NCBI GenBank assembly: GCA_043228905.1
Contig: JBHGNT010000017.1
Coordinates: 9,424,001 to 9,488,000 of the forward strand
Length of the DNA stretch: 64,000 nt
Source of the DNA: Azolla caroliniana
Taxonomy: Eukaryota > Polypodiophyta
Direction of reading: 5' to 3'
How positions within the stretch are numbered: the first letter of the stretch is position 1; each line of letters opens with the position of its first letter. The notes under the pieces are model-generated. The model saw only the letters and a program-made list of their open reading frames with translations. It made no database searches and was not told the origin of the DNA. The position numbers and the translations under genes were made by a program. This document shows positions 43,491-52,880 of this stretch, in pieces.

Positions 43491-43580
43491 AGTGATAGTT
43501 TTTAGATTTGTTTATTTCAGAAAATCTATGGTGAGTTTTGTTGGTTATAGGGGAGTATGAGATTCAGATCGTGCAACGTA

Positions 43581-43592
43581 GCTCTGATACCA
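43581..43592 (-). promoter_or_regulatory. Co7 primer-binding site
   Basis: TGGTATCAGAGC on the minus strand, directly abutting the 5' LTR with no spacer; initiator-Met type. Confidence 0.92.
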
Positions 43593-43918
43593 TGTAAGAA
43601 AAGTTCAGAAGATAATGGGCTGGATTGACAACAGAGAACAAGAGAGAGTTTTCAAAGAATGAAGAACAAGGTAAGATCTTATATTAAAACAGGTGTATTG
43701 CAATGTAAGATCCTATAGAAAACTCTAGATGTAGTACCACACACATTTCCTAAACAATACTTTCATCCATATATATATACAAAGAAGTAACAACTAGCCG
43801 TTACTTCTTTGTAACTGTTGTTTTGTCTTTTTCCTTATTGTCTTTTGTAACTCATGTTTTGTCTTTATCCTCAAAACTCATGTCTTATCATTTATGGTGT
43901 AAACAGGTAATCTTGACA
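43593..43918 (-). repeat. Co7 5' LTR
   Basis: 326-bp sister of 33223-33548 with about twelve substitutions, for example TCCTCAAAACTC versus TCCTCGTAACTC. The target duplication AGAAG follows at 43919-43923. Confidence 0.92.
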
Positions 43919-44532
43919 AGAAGGAGGAGACCACCGGACACAATTGACCGACTACAGACGGTCACAAGCAGAGCCGGCCAGCTGGCCCGTGAACTAGACG
44001 GCACTAGCCAACGTCCGGCAGAGTTGACCGGAGAAACAGTGATCACCGTTGAACAAAGGGTCCCACAAGTGGCCGCTGGACAGAGCCGACAGACGGCAAA
44101 CGACGACAGAGACAGCCCACAAAGAGATGGCCACAGACAGACAGCAGGCAGGAGAAGAAGATGATCATCAGAGAATGAAGAGGAAGAAGAAGATGATCAT
44201 CACCATCGCCACCATAGAAGACAGAGAGGGTATGACAGAAGTAGAGAAGAAAAGAGGAAGAAGATGAAGAAGAGGAAGAAAATGAAAAGACGGAGAAATG
44301 GATGAAGATGAAGCTGAGTAATAAACAGAGAAGAAAGAGAAAACGAAGAACAAGAAGAAAACGATGCAAATAGAAAGCAGGCAGAAAGAAAGAAAAAGAA
44401 AAGAAGAAGAGGGAAAGGCAAAGAGAGAAAGAGCCATATAGGGCATTGGACGAATCTTGAGGGAATCATCAGAATGTGAAGAAATGGAAGGGCATTCGAC
44501 AAAATTTTAGAAAACGAAAGGGTATACTAAAT

Positions 44533-45177
44533 GTCACCAATGTCAGGTTAACCAAGCCGAGCGACTTAAAGCGGAATGACTTTTACATCCCTTGGACATT
44601 CACTTGTGGTTGATAACCTAACTAAAATGGCCAGATTTATTGCTACGAAAACCATGGTAACAACTCCTGAATTGGCTTACCAATTTGTTGACGATTTATT
44701 TCGTTTTTATGGGTTACCGATGGATATCATGAGTGATCGAGATTCAAAGTTTATTAGTGACTTTAAGAAGTCTTTAAGAAGTTAGAAACTACATTGAGCA
44801 TGAGCTCCATGGATCATCCTCAATCCGATGGACAGACAGAACGAGTAAATCAAATTATTGAGGACATGCTTCGAGCATACGTTGGTACAAAACCAACAAA
44901 ATGGGAACGTTATCTCCCAAATTTGGAGTTTGCTTATAACAGCTCCAAGCATACATCTACGGGATATAGTCCTTTTATGTTGATGTATGGTTTTCAGCCA
45001 CGAGCCCCGATTGATGATAATATACATCATGATGAGTTGCGAAGTACGCAAAACTTTCTTCGGGATATGCAAGATATGTTGCATATTACACGAGATAATA
45101 TAAAAACAGCTCAAGATAGAGCGCGTTTTTATGCCGATCATCATAGGCAATCTCGTGTATTTAACCCTGGATAGAAG
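44533..45177 (+). pseudogene. Gy2 integrase core
   Basis: Begins TKCHQCQVNQAERLKAE, supplying the two Cys of the zinc module. A deletion then joins LLHPLDI to VVDNLTKMARFIATKTM, removing the first catalytic Asp region. The rest follows in order: FYGLPMDIMSDRDSKFISDF (second Asp), then after a frameshift DHPQSDGQTERVNQIIEDML (Glu) and FAYNSSKHTSTGYSPFMLMY. Confidence 0.8.
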
Positions 45178-45614
45178 GTATTTTTACGTGTACCTCACAA
45201 TTCTAAGACATTGTCTAAGGGTAAGTGCGCTAAATTAGCCCCATAGTTTTGTGGACCTTTTACAGTCCTCAAACACATTGGGTCATCAACCAATCGTCTG
45301 GCTCTTCCTGATGGTGTTGAAATTCATCCAGTTTTTCATGTGAGTCGTCTAAAAGAACTTCTAGGTTCTGGCGACAATACAATTACAATTGAAACTCTGG
45401 TTACTTCTAAAGAATTATCTTCTAAACCACATGTACTAGAAAGAATTCTCGATGTTAAAACAAAAAAATTATGTACTAAAGAAATCCGAGAATTTAAAAT
45501 AAAATGGATGGATAAATCAAAAAAAGATGCCACATGGGAACGTGAAAATACTCTCAGAACTAACTTCCCTAACTTTCCATTGCAAGAGTGCAATGTTCTA
45601 AAGAGGGGGGAGTA
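45178..45614 (+). pseudogene. Gy2 integrase C-terminus with chromodomain, and polypurine tract
   Basis: After stops near 45173 and 45244 the frame 45340-45636 reads SRLKELLGSGDNTITIE, then a chromodomain: VLERILDVKTKKLCTKEI, REFKIKWMDKSKKDATWERE, NTLRTNFPNF. The tract AAGAGGGGGGAGTA (45601-45614) directly before the LTR is the polypurine primer. Confidence 0.8.
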
Positions 45615-46068
45615 TGTTACGGGCATAACCATATAATATCCCGTGGTGAGAATTTACCGTAGTATTCTATACACGTGGATAAGTGTGAGGGTTAAACGAG
45701 AGTGTAAAGAAGGGGAGGATTACATTTAATCCTTGGGATTGACACAACCCATTAGGTCAAGTGTGAACTTTCCTGGGGGCCTTGGGTATTGCTATAAATA
45801 AGAGGCCTAGCTACCCTCATTTGAAGATATCTTTTGACTACGTCGAGACTCTGTTTCATGGTGGGTCAAGTCTTGTAGCGAGCGCACTAGCACTAGGTAC
45901 GACTCGATGCCACGGAGGTGGTATGAGATGCCAATTGAGGCTTGAGTCTGTCTCGATCCCTTCGCTCGGGGGTGGTCGGGCGGATCAACACCCTTCTTTC
46001 TCTCTCTCCTTTCTATCTATCTAACATTTATCCTTATCATATGCTTATGTTAGATCATATCTCTAATA
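45615..46068 (+). repeat. Gy2 3' LTR, truncated at its end
   Basis: Starts TGTTACGGGCATAACC. TATAAATA at about 45793 is a good TATA box. It breaks off at CTCTAATA (46068), where the left copy continues AGTTGGTTTTAAAG and here a fragment of the Gy4 LTR follows. Confidence 0.8.
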
Positions 46069-46120
46069 TTTTAGTACTATTGCCTGATAGTACTTCTCTA
46101 TCTTAGTACTACTCCTGACA
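46069..46120 (+). repeat. Gy4 5' LTR remnant
   Basis: 52 bp matching the last 52 bp of the 3' LTR (55840-55891), ending CTACTCCTGACA. The remaining part of the LTR was deleted together with the end of the Gy2 LTR. Confidence 0.75.
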
Positions 46121-46135
46121 GTTTGAACCGATTTT
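46121..46135 (+). promoter_or_regulatory. Gy4 primer-binding-site position, atypical
   Basis: GTTTGAACCGATTTT directly follows the LTR end. It matches the Gy3 site (GTTTGAACCAATTTT) and is complementary to a tRNA T-arm core rather than a tRNA 3' end. Confidence 0.5.
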
Positions 46136-46218
46136 CTCCTCTCTTTCCTTCTCTTCCTTTATCTTCTTATTTCTCCCTCCCTTCATACTAATATCTTATT
46201 CCTCTTTTCTCTCATACT

Positions 46219-47203
46219 ATGGCCACTGTTTTCTCAGAGCTGCGATGCTTGAAAGAGAAGTTCCTTGCTTTGGAACAAGAAAATCAATGGGTGTTGGGGG
46301 ATCTTCAACAAATCTCCTTAGAAAGGCAACAGATGGAACAACAACATGGGGAACTAGTGGTATGTGTGCAATAACTCGAAGCAAACTTAGTAACGATGCA
46401 ACGACAAGGACCCAGTACACAAGGGATTCATAAAGAACCCAAATCGGCCTTGCCATGAAATTTGATAGAACGCGATCGCAGTTTGAGGATTCCTTAATCA
46501 GGTATGATTAGTCATTCAAATGCATCCTTCTCGATATCCCACCAATGCATCACAAGTGGGACTAGCAGGCACTCTACTTAGTGGCACGACTTTGGCATGG
46601 TTCGCCCCCCTGTTAGAAAAAAGCTCTCCCTTAATAAATAATTTTGAAGAGTTTATCACCGAGTTTAAAGCCTGTTTTGGAGATACCGATAGTGTTAGAA
46701 AAGCAATCAACAAAATCCGAAGGTTATGCCAAGGTGAGCAGCCGGCCTCGGCTTATGCTACAGATTTCCGTCTTCTCGCCACTGATATTCCCTAGGATGA
46801 TTAGGCACTAATGGAGCAATTTCGTTTTGGCCTACGTAATGATGTTAAAGATTTACTCTTAACTTTCCCCGAGGAGCCAAAATCATTGACAGAAGCAATC
46901 AGTTGTGCGATGCGATGCGATAATCGCCTCTTCGAACGACATTCGGAACATCAATTCCAAATGCCAAGGATAAAATCAAAGCCCACCTATGCTTCAATCG
47001 TAGCAAAACCTTTCCCAAGGGAGTCATTCAATATGTCTCCAACAAATACTCCGACTCCAATGGAAATCGACACCACACGTTGTTGTGGACCACTATCGGA
47101 AGAAGAAAAGCAGCGATGCAGGGCAAATCGATTATGTCTTTATTGCGGTGGACCGGGGCATATTGCAGTGAATTGCCCCCATCGGCCAAAAAGTAATCGC
47201 TAG
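46219..47203 (+). pseudogene. Gy4 gag
   Basis: Starts MATVFSELRCLKEKFLALEQ (ATG at 46219) and loses frame in the coiled coil. It continues as LSGTTLAWFAPLLEKSSPLI and FITEFKACFGDTDSVRKA (46520-46795), FRFGLRNDVKDLLLTF and the zinc knuckle CLYCGGPGHIAVNC (46811-47203). In-frame stops at about 46795-46806. Collinear with Gy3 gag. Confidence 0.8.
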
Positions 47204-47348
47204 TACTAATAGTACTAAACCCGAGTCTATTTCTCTAGGTGTGTCTGATAGTCCTAATAGCCCAAACCTTTCAAACAAATTTGAAATCCTTAGTTAAACT
47301 AGAAGAAGAGTTAAATGATTAAGTCTAGCCAAAATAAGAGTCGTTTGG

Positions 47349-47666
47349 TTGGACACCCCTAGATTTGTGCAGCCCATTAGTGGTTCCATTTCCTCTAAGC
47401 AAGTTAGCAATGCGTTCTTAGCTCAAGTAATGGTTAGTACTAAAAGTACTCCTCCAATACATGTCTTAGCACTCTTAGATTCCGGAACTAGCTCTTGCTT
47501 CATGGATAGGAATTTTGCCCAAGCTCATCAAATATCCCTAAAGAAACTCCCATGTCTAGCCTCTGTAGTAGTCATTGATGGTCATCCCATTGCTTCCGGG
47601 AATAGTATAGAAGAGTTAGAACCCGTTAATATTGTCCTAGATAACTTAGCGTGTGTAGTATCATTC
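47349..47666 (+). pseudogene. Gy4 aspartic protease, cut by Co9
   Basis: Contains IHVLALLDSGTSSCFMDRNF (D-S-G active site) and HPIASGNSIEELEPVNIVLD, then is interrupted at about 47667. Resumption at 51999 ([12 protein letters not shown]) shows that about a dozen residues were lost at the right Co9 boundary. AGTACT at 47436 and 47445. Confidence 0.8.
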
Positions 47667-48061
47667 TATTGAGAATCAAGCTCAACCTAGTCTAGCGTGT
47701 GAACACACCCTTGAGAGTGTGCACTCAAAGGTCAAAAGTCACCACTCTTATCTACACATTAACTATGTGTCATAGAATCATATTCTATGACACATAACTA
47801 ATGAGTTTTCACATTCCCCATGACCCATGAGCTTTTAGTAGTTAATGAAGAGAGAGAGTGACTATATAAAGCACTCTCCTCCTACTTTGTAATTAAGTCG
47901 ATTAATCTCCTTTGTAATATACATCTTATTGAGTATTCTATTGTCCCTCTAATGTATCTTGTGTTTCTCTCACTCTCTCTCTCTCTCTCTCTCATACACA
48001 CACTCACAACACATATCTCTAGTCTATTCCGCTGCACAAGAATCACCATTGATTCTTTACA
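47667..48061 (+). repeat. Co9 5' LTR
   Basis: TATTGAGAATCAAGC...GATTCTTTACA, about 395 bp. The expected start, TGTTGAGAATC, has one change. It contains GACTATATAAAGC (about 47860-47872), a strong TATA box, and a CT repeat (about 47966-47992). Confidence 0.85.
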
Positions 48062-48075
48062 TGGTATCAGTGTGG
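48062..48075 (+). promoter_or_regulatory. Co9 primer-binding site
   Basis: TGGTATCAGTGTGG directly after the LTR. The first nine bases match the initiator-Met site TGGTATCAGAGC. Confidence 0.75.
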
Positions 48076-48216
48076 TTTGGTAGCTCGATCTAGCCCATCC
48101 GTGTGTGTTGTGGTTCACGCCTACGTTCAAGAAGAATCGACTCATCGCTATCGTAATGCAAATACATAGCTCGTATTCAAGAGAGAAGAAGAAGAAGAAA
48201 ATCTACATCGAACACC

Positions 48217-48597
48217 ATGAATACTCAAATGGGGAGCGCTCTCCCTAGCGAGAAGTTGGATCGAAACAACTTCGCATCTTGGGAGTACAAGATGCACCAA
48301 TACCTTGTTGGCCAAGGCTATTGGGGTTACATCAAGGGAGCACAAGAAAACCGACCTGACCTGGAAGACGCCGACTACTCAACATGGGAGCAAGCGGCGA
48401 GTTGAGTAATATATTGCTTGGCGACATGTGTTCATGATCACATGCTCGGCTACATTCGAGAAGCCATGACGCCAAAGGAAGCATGGGAGAATCTATGAAA
48501 GATTTTCGCTGCCAACATGACTACGAGCAGGCTTCAACTCCGCCAAGAGTTGAACAACATCCAACTACAGGACATGTCCATCGGAACCGGATGGATG
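48217..48597 (+). pseudogene. Co9 gag, first part
   Basis: ATG at 48217: MNTQMGSALPSEKLDRNNFA, SWEYKMHQYLVGQGYWGYIK, WEQAAS-stop, then YCLATCVHDHMLGYIREAMT and LQLRQELNNIQLQDMS. The gag domain is cut at about 48597 by X2. Stops at about 48403 and 48498. Confidence 0.75.
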
Positions 48598-49326
48598 GAT
48601 GAAACCGGCGACCTTGGGATGCGGACCGAACCGGCTCGGGATGCGTCGACCGGTGATGGAACCGGCAACCAACCGGTGTCGACAAACCTGGTTACTGGCA
48701 TTCAGCGACCTCGGGATGCGAACCGAACCGGGCCAGACCGAATGGATGCAAATCGGATGGATCAGTTGATCACAGTGCATGGTGTTTTAAAGATATTTGG
48801 TCGAAAAGCCTAATAGTATTTTGTGCTTTTAAAGGGATGTAAGCAAGACTTGAACCTTGCACCTCCAAGATAGAAAGCAATATACTTACCACTAAGCCAA
48901 GTCATTTCCTTGAAGTTATATTTTTATCATTATAGTTTTACTTGAAAATTCTCATATGAGAGCTTAAATGAGTGACTTGGTTATCATGCATCACATGTAA
49001 CGCATGAGTGCCAGATGGCAAACATGCATCATGCATTTTATGCATGTCTTGTACCCTACATGCATCATATGCATGGCGGCATCTATAAAAGGAAGGGATG
49101 TATTAATCAAGAAATTAAAAGTAAGAAATTCATTATCCAATTGATGTATCAATCTTGTTCATAAAATCTAAAGTCAAGAGTTCAATCTTAATCTCTCTCA
49201 ATCTAAAGTCAAGCGTTCTATCTTATCTCAATCTCTCTCTCTTTCAATCTATTTTAATTCCTTTCTCGCTAAAGCTAGTGGTTCCGGTCCAGAACCCCGA
49301 CGGTTCCGCCTCACGATCCGCACGTA
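48598..49326. mobile_element. X2: unclassified insertion in Co9 gag, possibly an LTR-type fragment
   Basis: About 730 bp absent from the gag reading on either side. The first 180 bp are CCGG-rich. The remainder is AT-rich with TCTATAAAAGGAAGGG (49082-49097), a TATA box with plausible downstream initiation region, and CT-rich sequence. 48840-48900 is tRNA-like on the minus strand. No target duplication or terminal TG...CA pair could be fixed. Confidence 0.45.
48841..48901 (-). other. tRNA-like module in X2
   Basis: The minus strand reads ACTTGGCTTAGTGGTAAG (A-box match, consensus TRGCNNAGTGG), followed about 30 bases later by AGGTTCAAGTC (B-box match). Same orientation relative to a downstream TATA box as the module in the Gy3/Gy4 LTRs. 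No intact acceptor stem. Confidence 0.45.
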
Positions 49327-49857
49327 GTGATGGATCTTCAAGACAACGTCAATGTGGATGATGATGAGATGGTGGAAATATGCCTCGGCAGCCTTGCACC
49401 ATGGTTCGGCTCGATGAGAACCGTCGTCCTAGCAAGGGAGAATCCTCCCTCTTTCTTTGATCTTCAATCCATGTTGTTGGTTGAAGAAAACCATGTTCGA
49501 ACAAGGAGCAACACCTCGGAAGGCCACAAGCTCTACACACATTCGAATGGAGGAAGAGGACGTGGCCGAGCAAGAGGCCGATTCAGCCAAGGATGAGGCG
49601 GACGAAGTTCGACTTACGACAACAACTCCCAATTTCGGCAACAAAACGGAAGCAATTGAGGAACCTTTGGAAGAAGGTGGAGCTTCCATTACAATCCGAG
49701 CCAACAAACCTCGATCGAATGCGGTTATTGCGGAAAAATTGGCCACCATTAAGAAGAGTGTCGAAAGAAGAAGCGTGAGTCGGCTTCCACAAGTTGACAA
49801 CTCACCAATTACGCCACCAACTCCGACTATGAAGATCATGGCGGAATCTTTGTAATG
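49327..49857 (+). pseudogene. Co9 gag, second part with zinc knuckle
   Basis: DNVNVDDDEMVEICLGSLAP and FFDLQSMLLVEENHVRTRSN resume the copia gag. A Gly/Arg-rich stretch (GGRGRGRARGRF) follows, then the zinc knuckle at 49720-49761 (CGYCGKIGHH, a stop, then EEC). Frame breaks at about 49596. Confidence 0.75.
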
Positions 49858-50880
49858 AAACATAGAGCAAATTCTATGTCGGCCTCTACTTCGACTAATG
49901 CCTCCAATCCGGAAGATGTATGGCTCGTTGACTCCGGTGCTTCGAACCATATGACGTCCCATCAATAATGGTTCAAAGACCTTTGAGAGCTGGATCGACT
50001 CGGTTATTTCGAGACCGGAGACGACACCACTCATCCGATTCGGCATGTTAGCAATGTCCCATTCGGGAAAGAAGGTGAACAAACTTGCATAAAAAATGTC
50101 TTACATGTACCCACCATAACGAAGAATTTGGTCTTAGTCGGCCAAATTGTGGAGCAAGGGATGCAAGTTTGATTCAACCAAGGAGGTTGCTTCATCGAGA
50201 AGGAAGGCCGACTAATTGCTCGTGGTCGAAGGGAAGGCCGAATGTTTATCCTCGAAGCGAACGAGGTAAAATCGGCCATGTTTGCAAAGGGCCTTAAATT
50301 CAACACCGACATAGAGCTATGGCATAAAAGAATCGGCCATATCAATCTCAACAAACTGAAGGTGATGCAATCGAAAGGAGTCTTCATCGGGCTCCTGACC
50401 TTCAAAGAGAAAGAGATTGAAGGAGTATGTGAAGCATGCCAATTCGGCAAGCAACATCGGCACCCGTTCCCGAAGGAGAGGCACGTAAGCAAAGGCCTAT
50501 TGGACGTAGTCCACTCGGATGTGTGGGGACCGGTACAATGTTACCTTCATTGATGACTTCTCTAGATACACATGGATCTTTCCCATGAGGATGAAGAGCG
50601 AAGTGTTTACACACTTCCAAAAATTCAAAAGCGAAGTCGAAAAGACAATTGGGCGTCATGTACGATGTCTTCAGTCAAACGGAGGAAAGGAATACTTCTC
50701 TGATGCGTTCACGACATACTTTCGACAAGAAGGAATTCAGTGAGAATTCACTTGCCGACACACACTGCAACAAAACGATGTAGCCGAATGCAAGAATCGG
50801 CACATCCTCGAAGTAGCAAAGGCCATGCTAAATGAGAAGCATATGCGTAAGTCATATTGGGTAGAAGCTACAAATACCGT
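49858..50880 (+). pseudogene. Co9 protease and integrase
   Basis: Protease: DVWLVDSGASNHMTSHQ-stop (about 49915-49967). GAG-pre-integrase: ELWHKRIGHINLNKLKVMQS and CEACQFGKQH (50242-50553). Integrase: HSDVWGP, then after a frameshift NVTFIDDFSRYTWIFPMRMK, CLQSNGGKEYFSDAFTTYF (second Asp changed to Asn) and QQNDVAECKNRHILEVAKAM. It ends in YWVEATNTVIYL at the deletion junction near 50885. Confidence 0.8.
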
Positions 50881-51520
50881 TATCTACCTCACGATCAGTC
50901 GACCAAACCTGAGCTATGCGGTCAACCTTCTTAGCCAGTTCATGCAAACGCCACGAGATATCCATTTGGATTGTACTAAGAGAGTGCTACGATATGTGAG
51001 CGGAATGATGGACTACGTCATTCTCTATAAGTTGGCCACACCAATTCAACTCGAGGGGTACACAGATGCTGACTGGGCAGGTTACAAAGCCGACCGACGA
51101 TCAACCTCTGGTTTCGTCTTCTCCCTCGGAAGTGCAGCCATCTCTTGGAGTAGCAAGAAGCAACCAACTATCGATCTTTTGAGCACAGAGGCCGAATACA
51201 AGGGCGCGACGGTGGATGCATGTGAAGCCGTATGGCTCAAGAGGATATTAAAGGATCTGGGCATTCCCATCAAAGATATGATTCTCCTTTACTGCGACAA
51301 CATGAGCAATATTTATCTGGCTCAGAACCCGGTGTTCCACGCATGCACAAAGCATATCGAAGTGCACTATCACTTCATTCGAGAGCATGTTCAGGCTGGC
51401 GATGTAGACCTTCAACATATCACTATGAATCTTCAGATAGCTAACAACTTCACCAAAGCCCTAGGAACCGACAAGCTTCGACAATTCCTGTCAGACCTTG
51501 GATTGACGGTCCTTGACTAG
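50881..51520 (+). pseudogene. Co9 polymerase tail and RNase H
   Basis: The frame 50825-51520 passes without a stop from integrase into ISRPNLSYAVNLLSQFMQTP, GYTDADWAGYKADRRSTSGF, KKQPTIDLLSTEAEYKGATV and KHIEVHYHFIREHVQAGDV, ending LSDLGLTVLD. The whole polymerase fingers, palm and active site are absent, an in-frame deletion. A purine tract CTTGAGGGGGAGTAC follows (about 51527-51541). Confidence 0.85.
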
Positions 51521-51628
51521 CCAAGCTTGAGGGGGAGTACAAGCGAAAACCAGATACCATCCGAACCGGATACGAGCCGAAGCGGACATCAACATAAGTA
51601 GCCGACCAAAGTTGAGCTTGAGGAGGCG

Positions 51629-51751
51629 TGTTGATAATCAAGCTCAACCTAGTCTAGTGTGTGAGCACACCCTTGAGAGTGTGCACTTAAAGGTCAAAAG
51701 TCACCACTCTTATCTAGTGTGTAGCCGAGCAAAGTTGAGCTTGAGGAGGCG
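51629..51751 (+). repeat. Partial tandem duplication of the Co9 LTR start
   Basis: TGTTGATAATCAAGC begins an LTR copy that stops after about 90 bp. The sequence then returns to GTAGCCGAGCAAAGTTGAGC and CTTGAGGAGGCG and starts the LTR again at 51752. The unit (about 123 bp) therefore holds polypurine tract plus LTR head. Confidence 0.8.
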
Positions 51752-51997
51752 TGTTGAGAATCAAGCTCAACCTAGTCTTGTGTGTGAACACACCCTTGAG
51801 AGTGTGCACTCAAAGGTCAAAAGTCACCACTCTTATCTACACATTAACTATGTATCATAGAATCATATTCTATGACACATAACTAATGAGTTTTCACATT
51901 CCACATGACCCATCAGCTTCAGTAGTTAATGAAGAGAGAGAGTGACTATACAAAGCACTCTCCTGCTACTTTGTAATTAAGTCGATTAACGTCCTTT
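51752..51997 (+). repeat. Co9 3' LTR, truncated
   Basis: TGTTGAGAATCAAGC..., about 246 bp of the roughly 395-bp LTR, ending near GATTAACGTCCTTTA. Gy4 protease sequence (CCATGGTTCGAATTAC) follows immediately, so the LTR end and a short piece of Gy4 were deleted together. Confidence 0.8.
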
Positions 51998-51998
51998 A

Positions 51999-52530
51999 CC
52001 ATGGTTCGAATTACATAACCCAGCCATAGATTGGAGAACAAGAGAAATACGGTGTCAACAAACCTGAGGATCTACTCATAAGATTGCAACCATTTCGCTA
52101 CATCAGTTGCGTGAAGAAGGACACAAGGAAGAAATGTTTCTCTTCGCAATATCAATAAACCCTTCTAGTATTAATAAAGAGGAGTCTACTGTTCAACTTC
52201 CAGAGAAGTATTGTCATTATGCTAATGTGTTCGATAAAGTACGAGCTAATATGCTTCCTCACCACTGACTGTATAATTTCCCCATCGATTTACAACCGGG
52301 AAAAGAGCCACCATATGGACCGGTCTACAATTTGTCACCAACCGAGCTAGAAGTTCTTCGAGCCTATATAGACGAGAAATTGGCAAATGGTTTCATTCGA
52401 CATTCGAAATCTCTAGCCAACGCACCCATTTTCTTCGTCAACAAAAGGATGGATCACTTCGTCTCGTCGTCGATTACCGTGGATTGAATATAGTCAGCAT
52501 CAGGAATAGGTATGCACTTCCCCTTATCTC
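51999..52530 (+). pseudogene. Gy4 protease tail and polymerase fingers
   Basis: Reads [74 protein letters not shown] and, after a frameshift, [10 protein letters not shown]. Collinear with Gy3 13210-13797. Several stops. Confidence 0.75.
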
Positions 52531-52880
52531 AAGTCTGGGTAGCTTTAGGGCATCCTATGAGGTAATCAACTATGCTTTCCCCTTCTCCATGTGGGAAACA
52601 TGTGAGCTCTTCTGAGCCCGATCACTTGGACAAACCATTATATATGATCATCTGGTGTCGACTTCCAAGTTCAAGTAAATGATGGCCAAAGCTTGTGGCA
52701 TTTGCACCTTGATCTTTTGACCTACGTGTGATGCCTATGGTTAAAGGGTAGACATTCACCATGTCTAGGTTTTTATCCATCTGAAATAGTGTGCGTTGTC
52801 AGGATTGGGTTCTCGCATTGAAGTCTCCTACGAGGAAGACTTCCCCTTGGGAAGGATATTGGATTATGTGCGGATCAATG
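52531..52880. other. Unidentified sequence inserted in Gy4 polymerase
   Basis: Between ALPLISS and GARFLTKIDLRGA, where the related Gy3 has only a few residues, lie about 350 bp with no similarity to Gy4 coding sequence and no open frame. No target duplication noticed. Could be a small transposon remnant or filler DNA. Confidence 0.45.

Larger units (their letters stand above)
33223..43918 (-). mobile_element. Co7: Ty1/copia element with target duplication, host of Co8
   Basis: 326-bp LTRs at 33223-33548 and 43593-43918 differ at about twelve sites by eye. AGAAG flanks both sides (33218-33222 and 43919-43923). An initiator-Met primer site touches the 5' LTR and a run of eight G (minus) touches the 3' LTR. 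Without Co8 it is about 5.36 kb. It belongs to a different copia lineage from Co4/Co5/Co8. Disabled by stops in gag and protease and by loss of the polymerase active-site segment. Confidence 0.92.
31843..44532 (+). mobile_element. X1: unclassified insertion in Gy2 integrase, carrying Co7
   Basis: Non-Gy2 sequence 31843-33222 and 43924-44532, about 2 kb in total once Co7 is removed. It separates two halves of a continuous integrase reading (SYV / TKCHQC). The left edge starts TGTTACCCATAAG and the right edge ends GAAAGGGTATA. There is no coding domain and no convincing LTR pair or terminal inverted repeat. A TATATAAAC at about 32028 and CT-rich sequence after it look like a promoter region. 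44160-44450 is strongly purine-rich. Confidence 0.5.
7592..46068 (+). mobile_element. Gy2: Ty3/gypsy chromovirus split into three pieces by nested insertions
   Basis: Three collinear + strand pieces make up one element: a truncated 5' LTR, leader and gag (7592-9616); protease tail, reverse transcriptase, RNase H and integrase zinc module (29878-31842); and integrase core, chromodomain, polypurine tract and 3' LTR (44533-46068). At 31842/44533 the integrase frame is continued as ...SYV then TKCHQCQVN. The 5' LTR fragment matches 45802-46068 of the 3' LTR. It is dead: stops, a lost first catalytic integrase segment and truncated LTRs. Confidence 0.75.
47667..51997 (+). mobile_element. Co9: deletion-derivative Ty1/copia element inside Gy4
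   Basis: 5' LTR 47667-48061, primer site, gag, protease, integrase and RNase H, then two tandem LTR starts (51629 and 51752). The second LTR is truncated at 51997. X2 splits gag. A deletion at about 50880 joins the integrase straight to the late polymerase, so the reverse transcriptase is missing. Same family as Co6. Confidence 0.85.

Noticed and set aside
44160-44450. Hydrophobic minus-strand frames (Phe/Leu/Ser-rich) suggesting a membrane protein
   Set aside because: They are the complement of a GAA/GGA-rich low-complexity tract; all frames there look hydrophobic for that reason.
31843-44532. X1 as an LTR retrotransposon or Mutator-like DNA transposon
   Set aside because: The ends (TGTTACCC and GGGTATA) are only weakly inverted, no duplicated LTR is present, no 9-bp target duplication is visible and no transposase is encoded.
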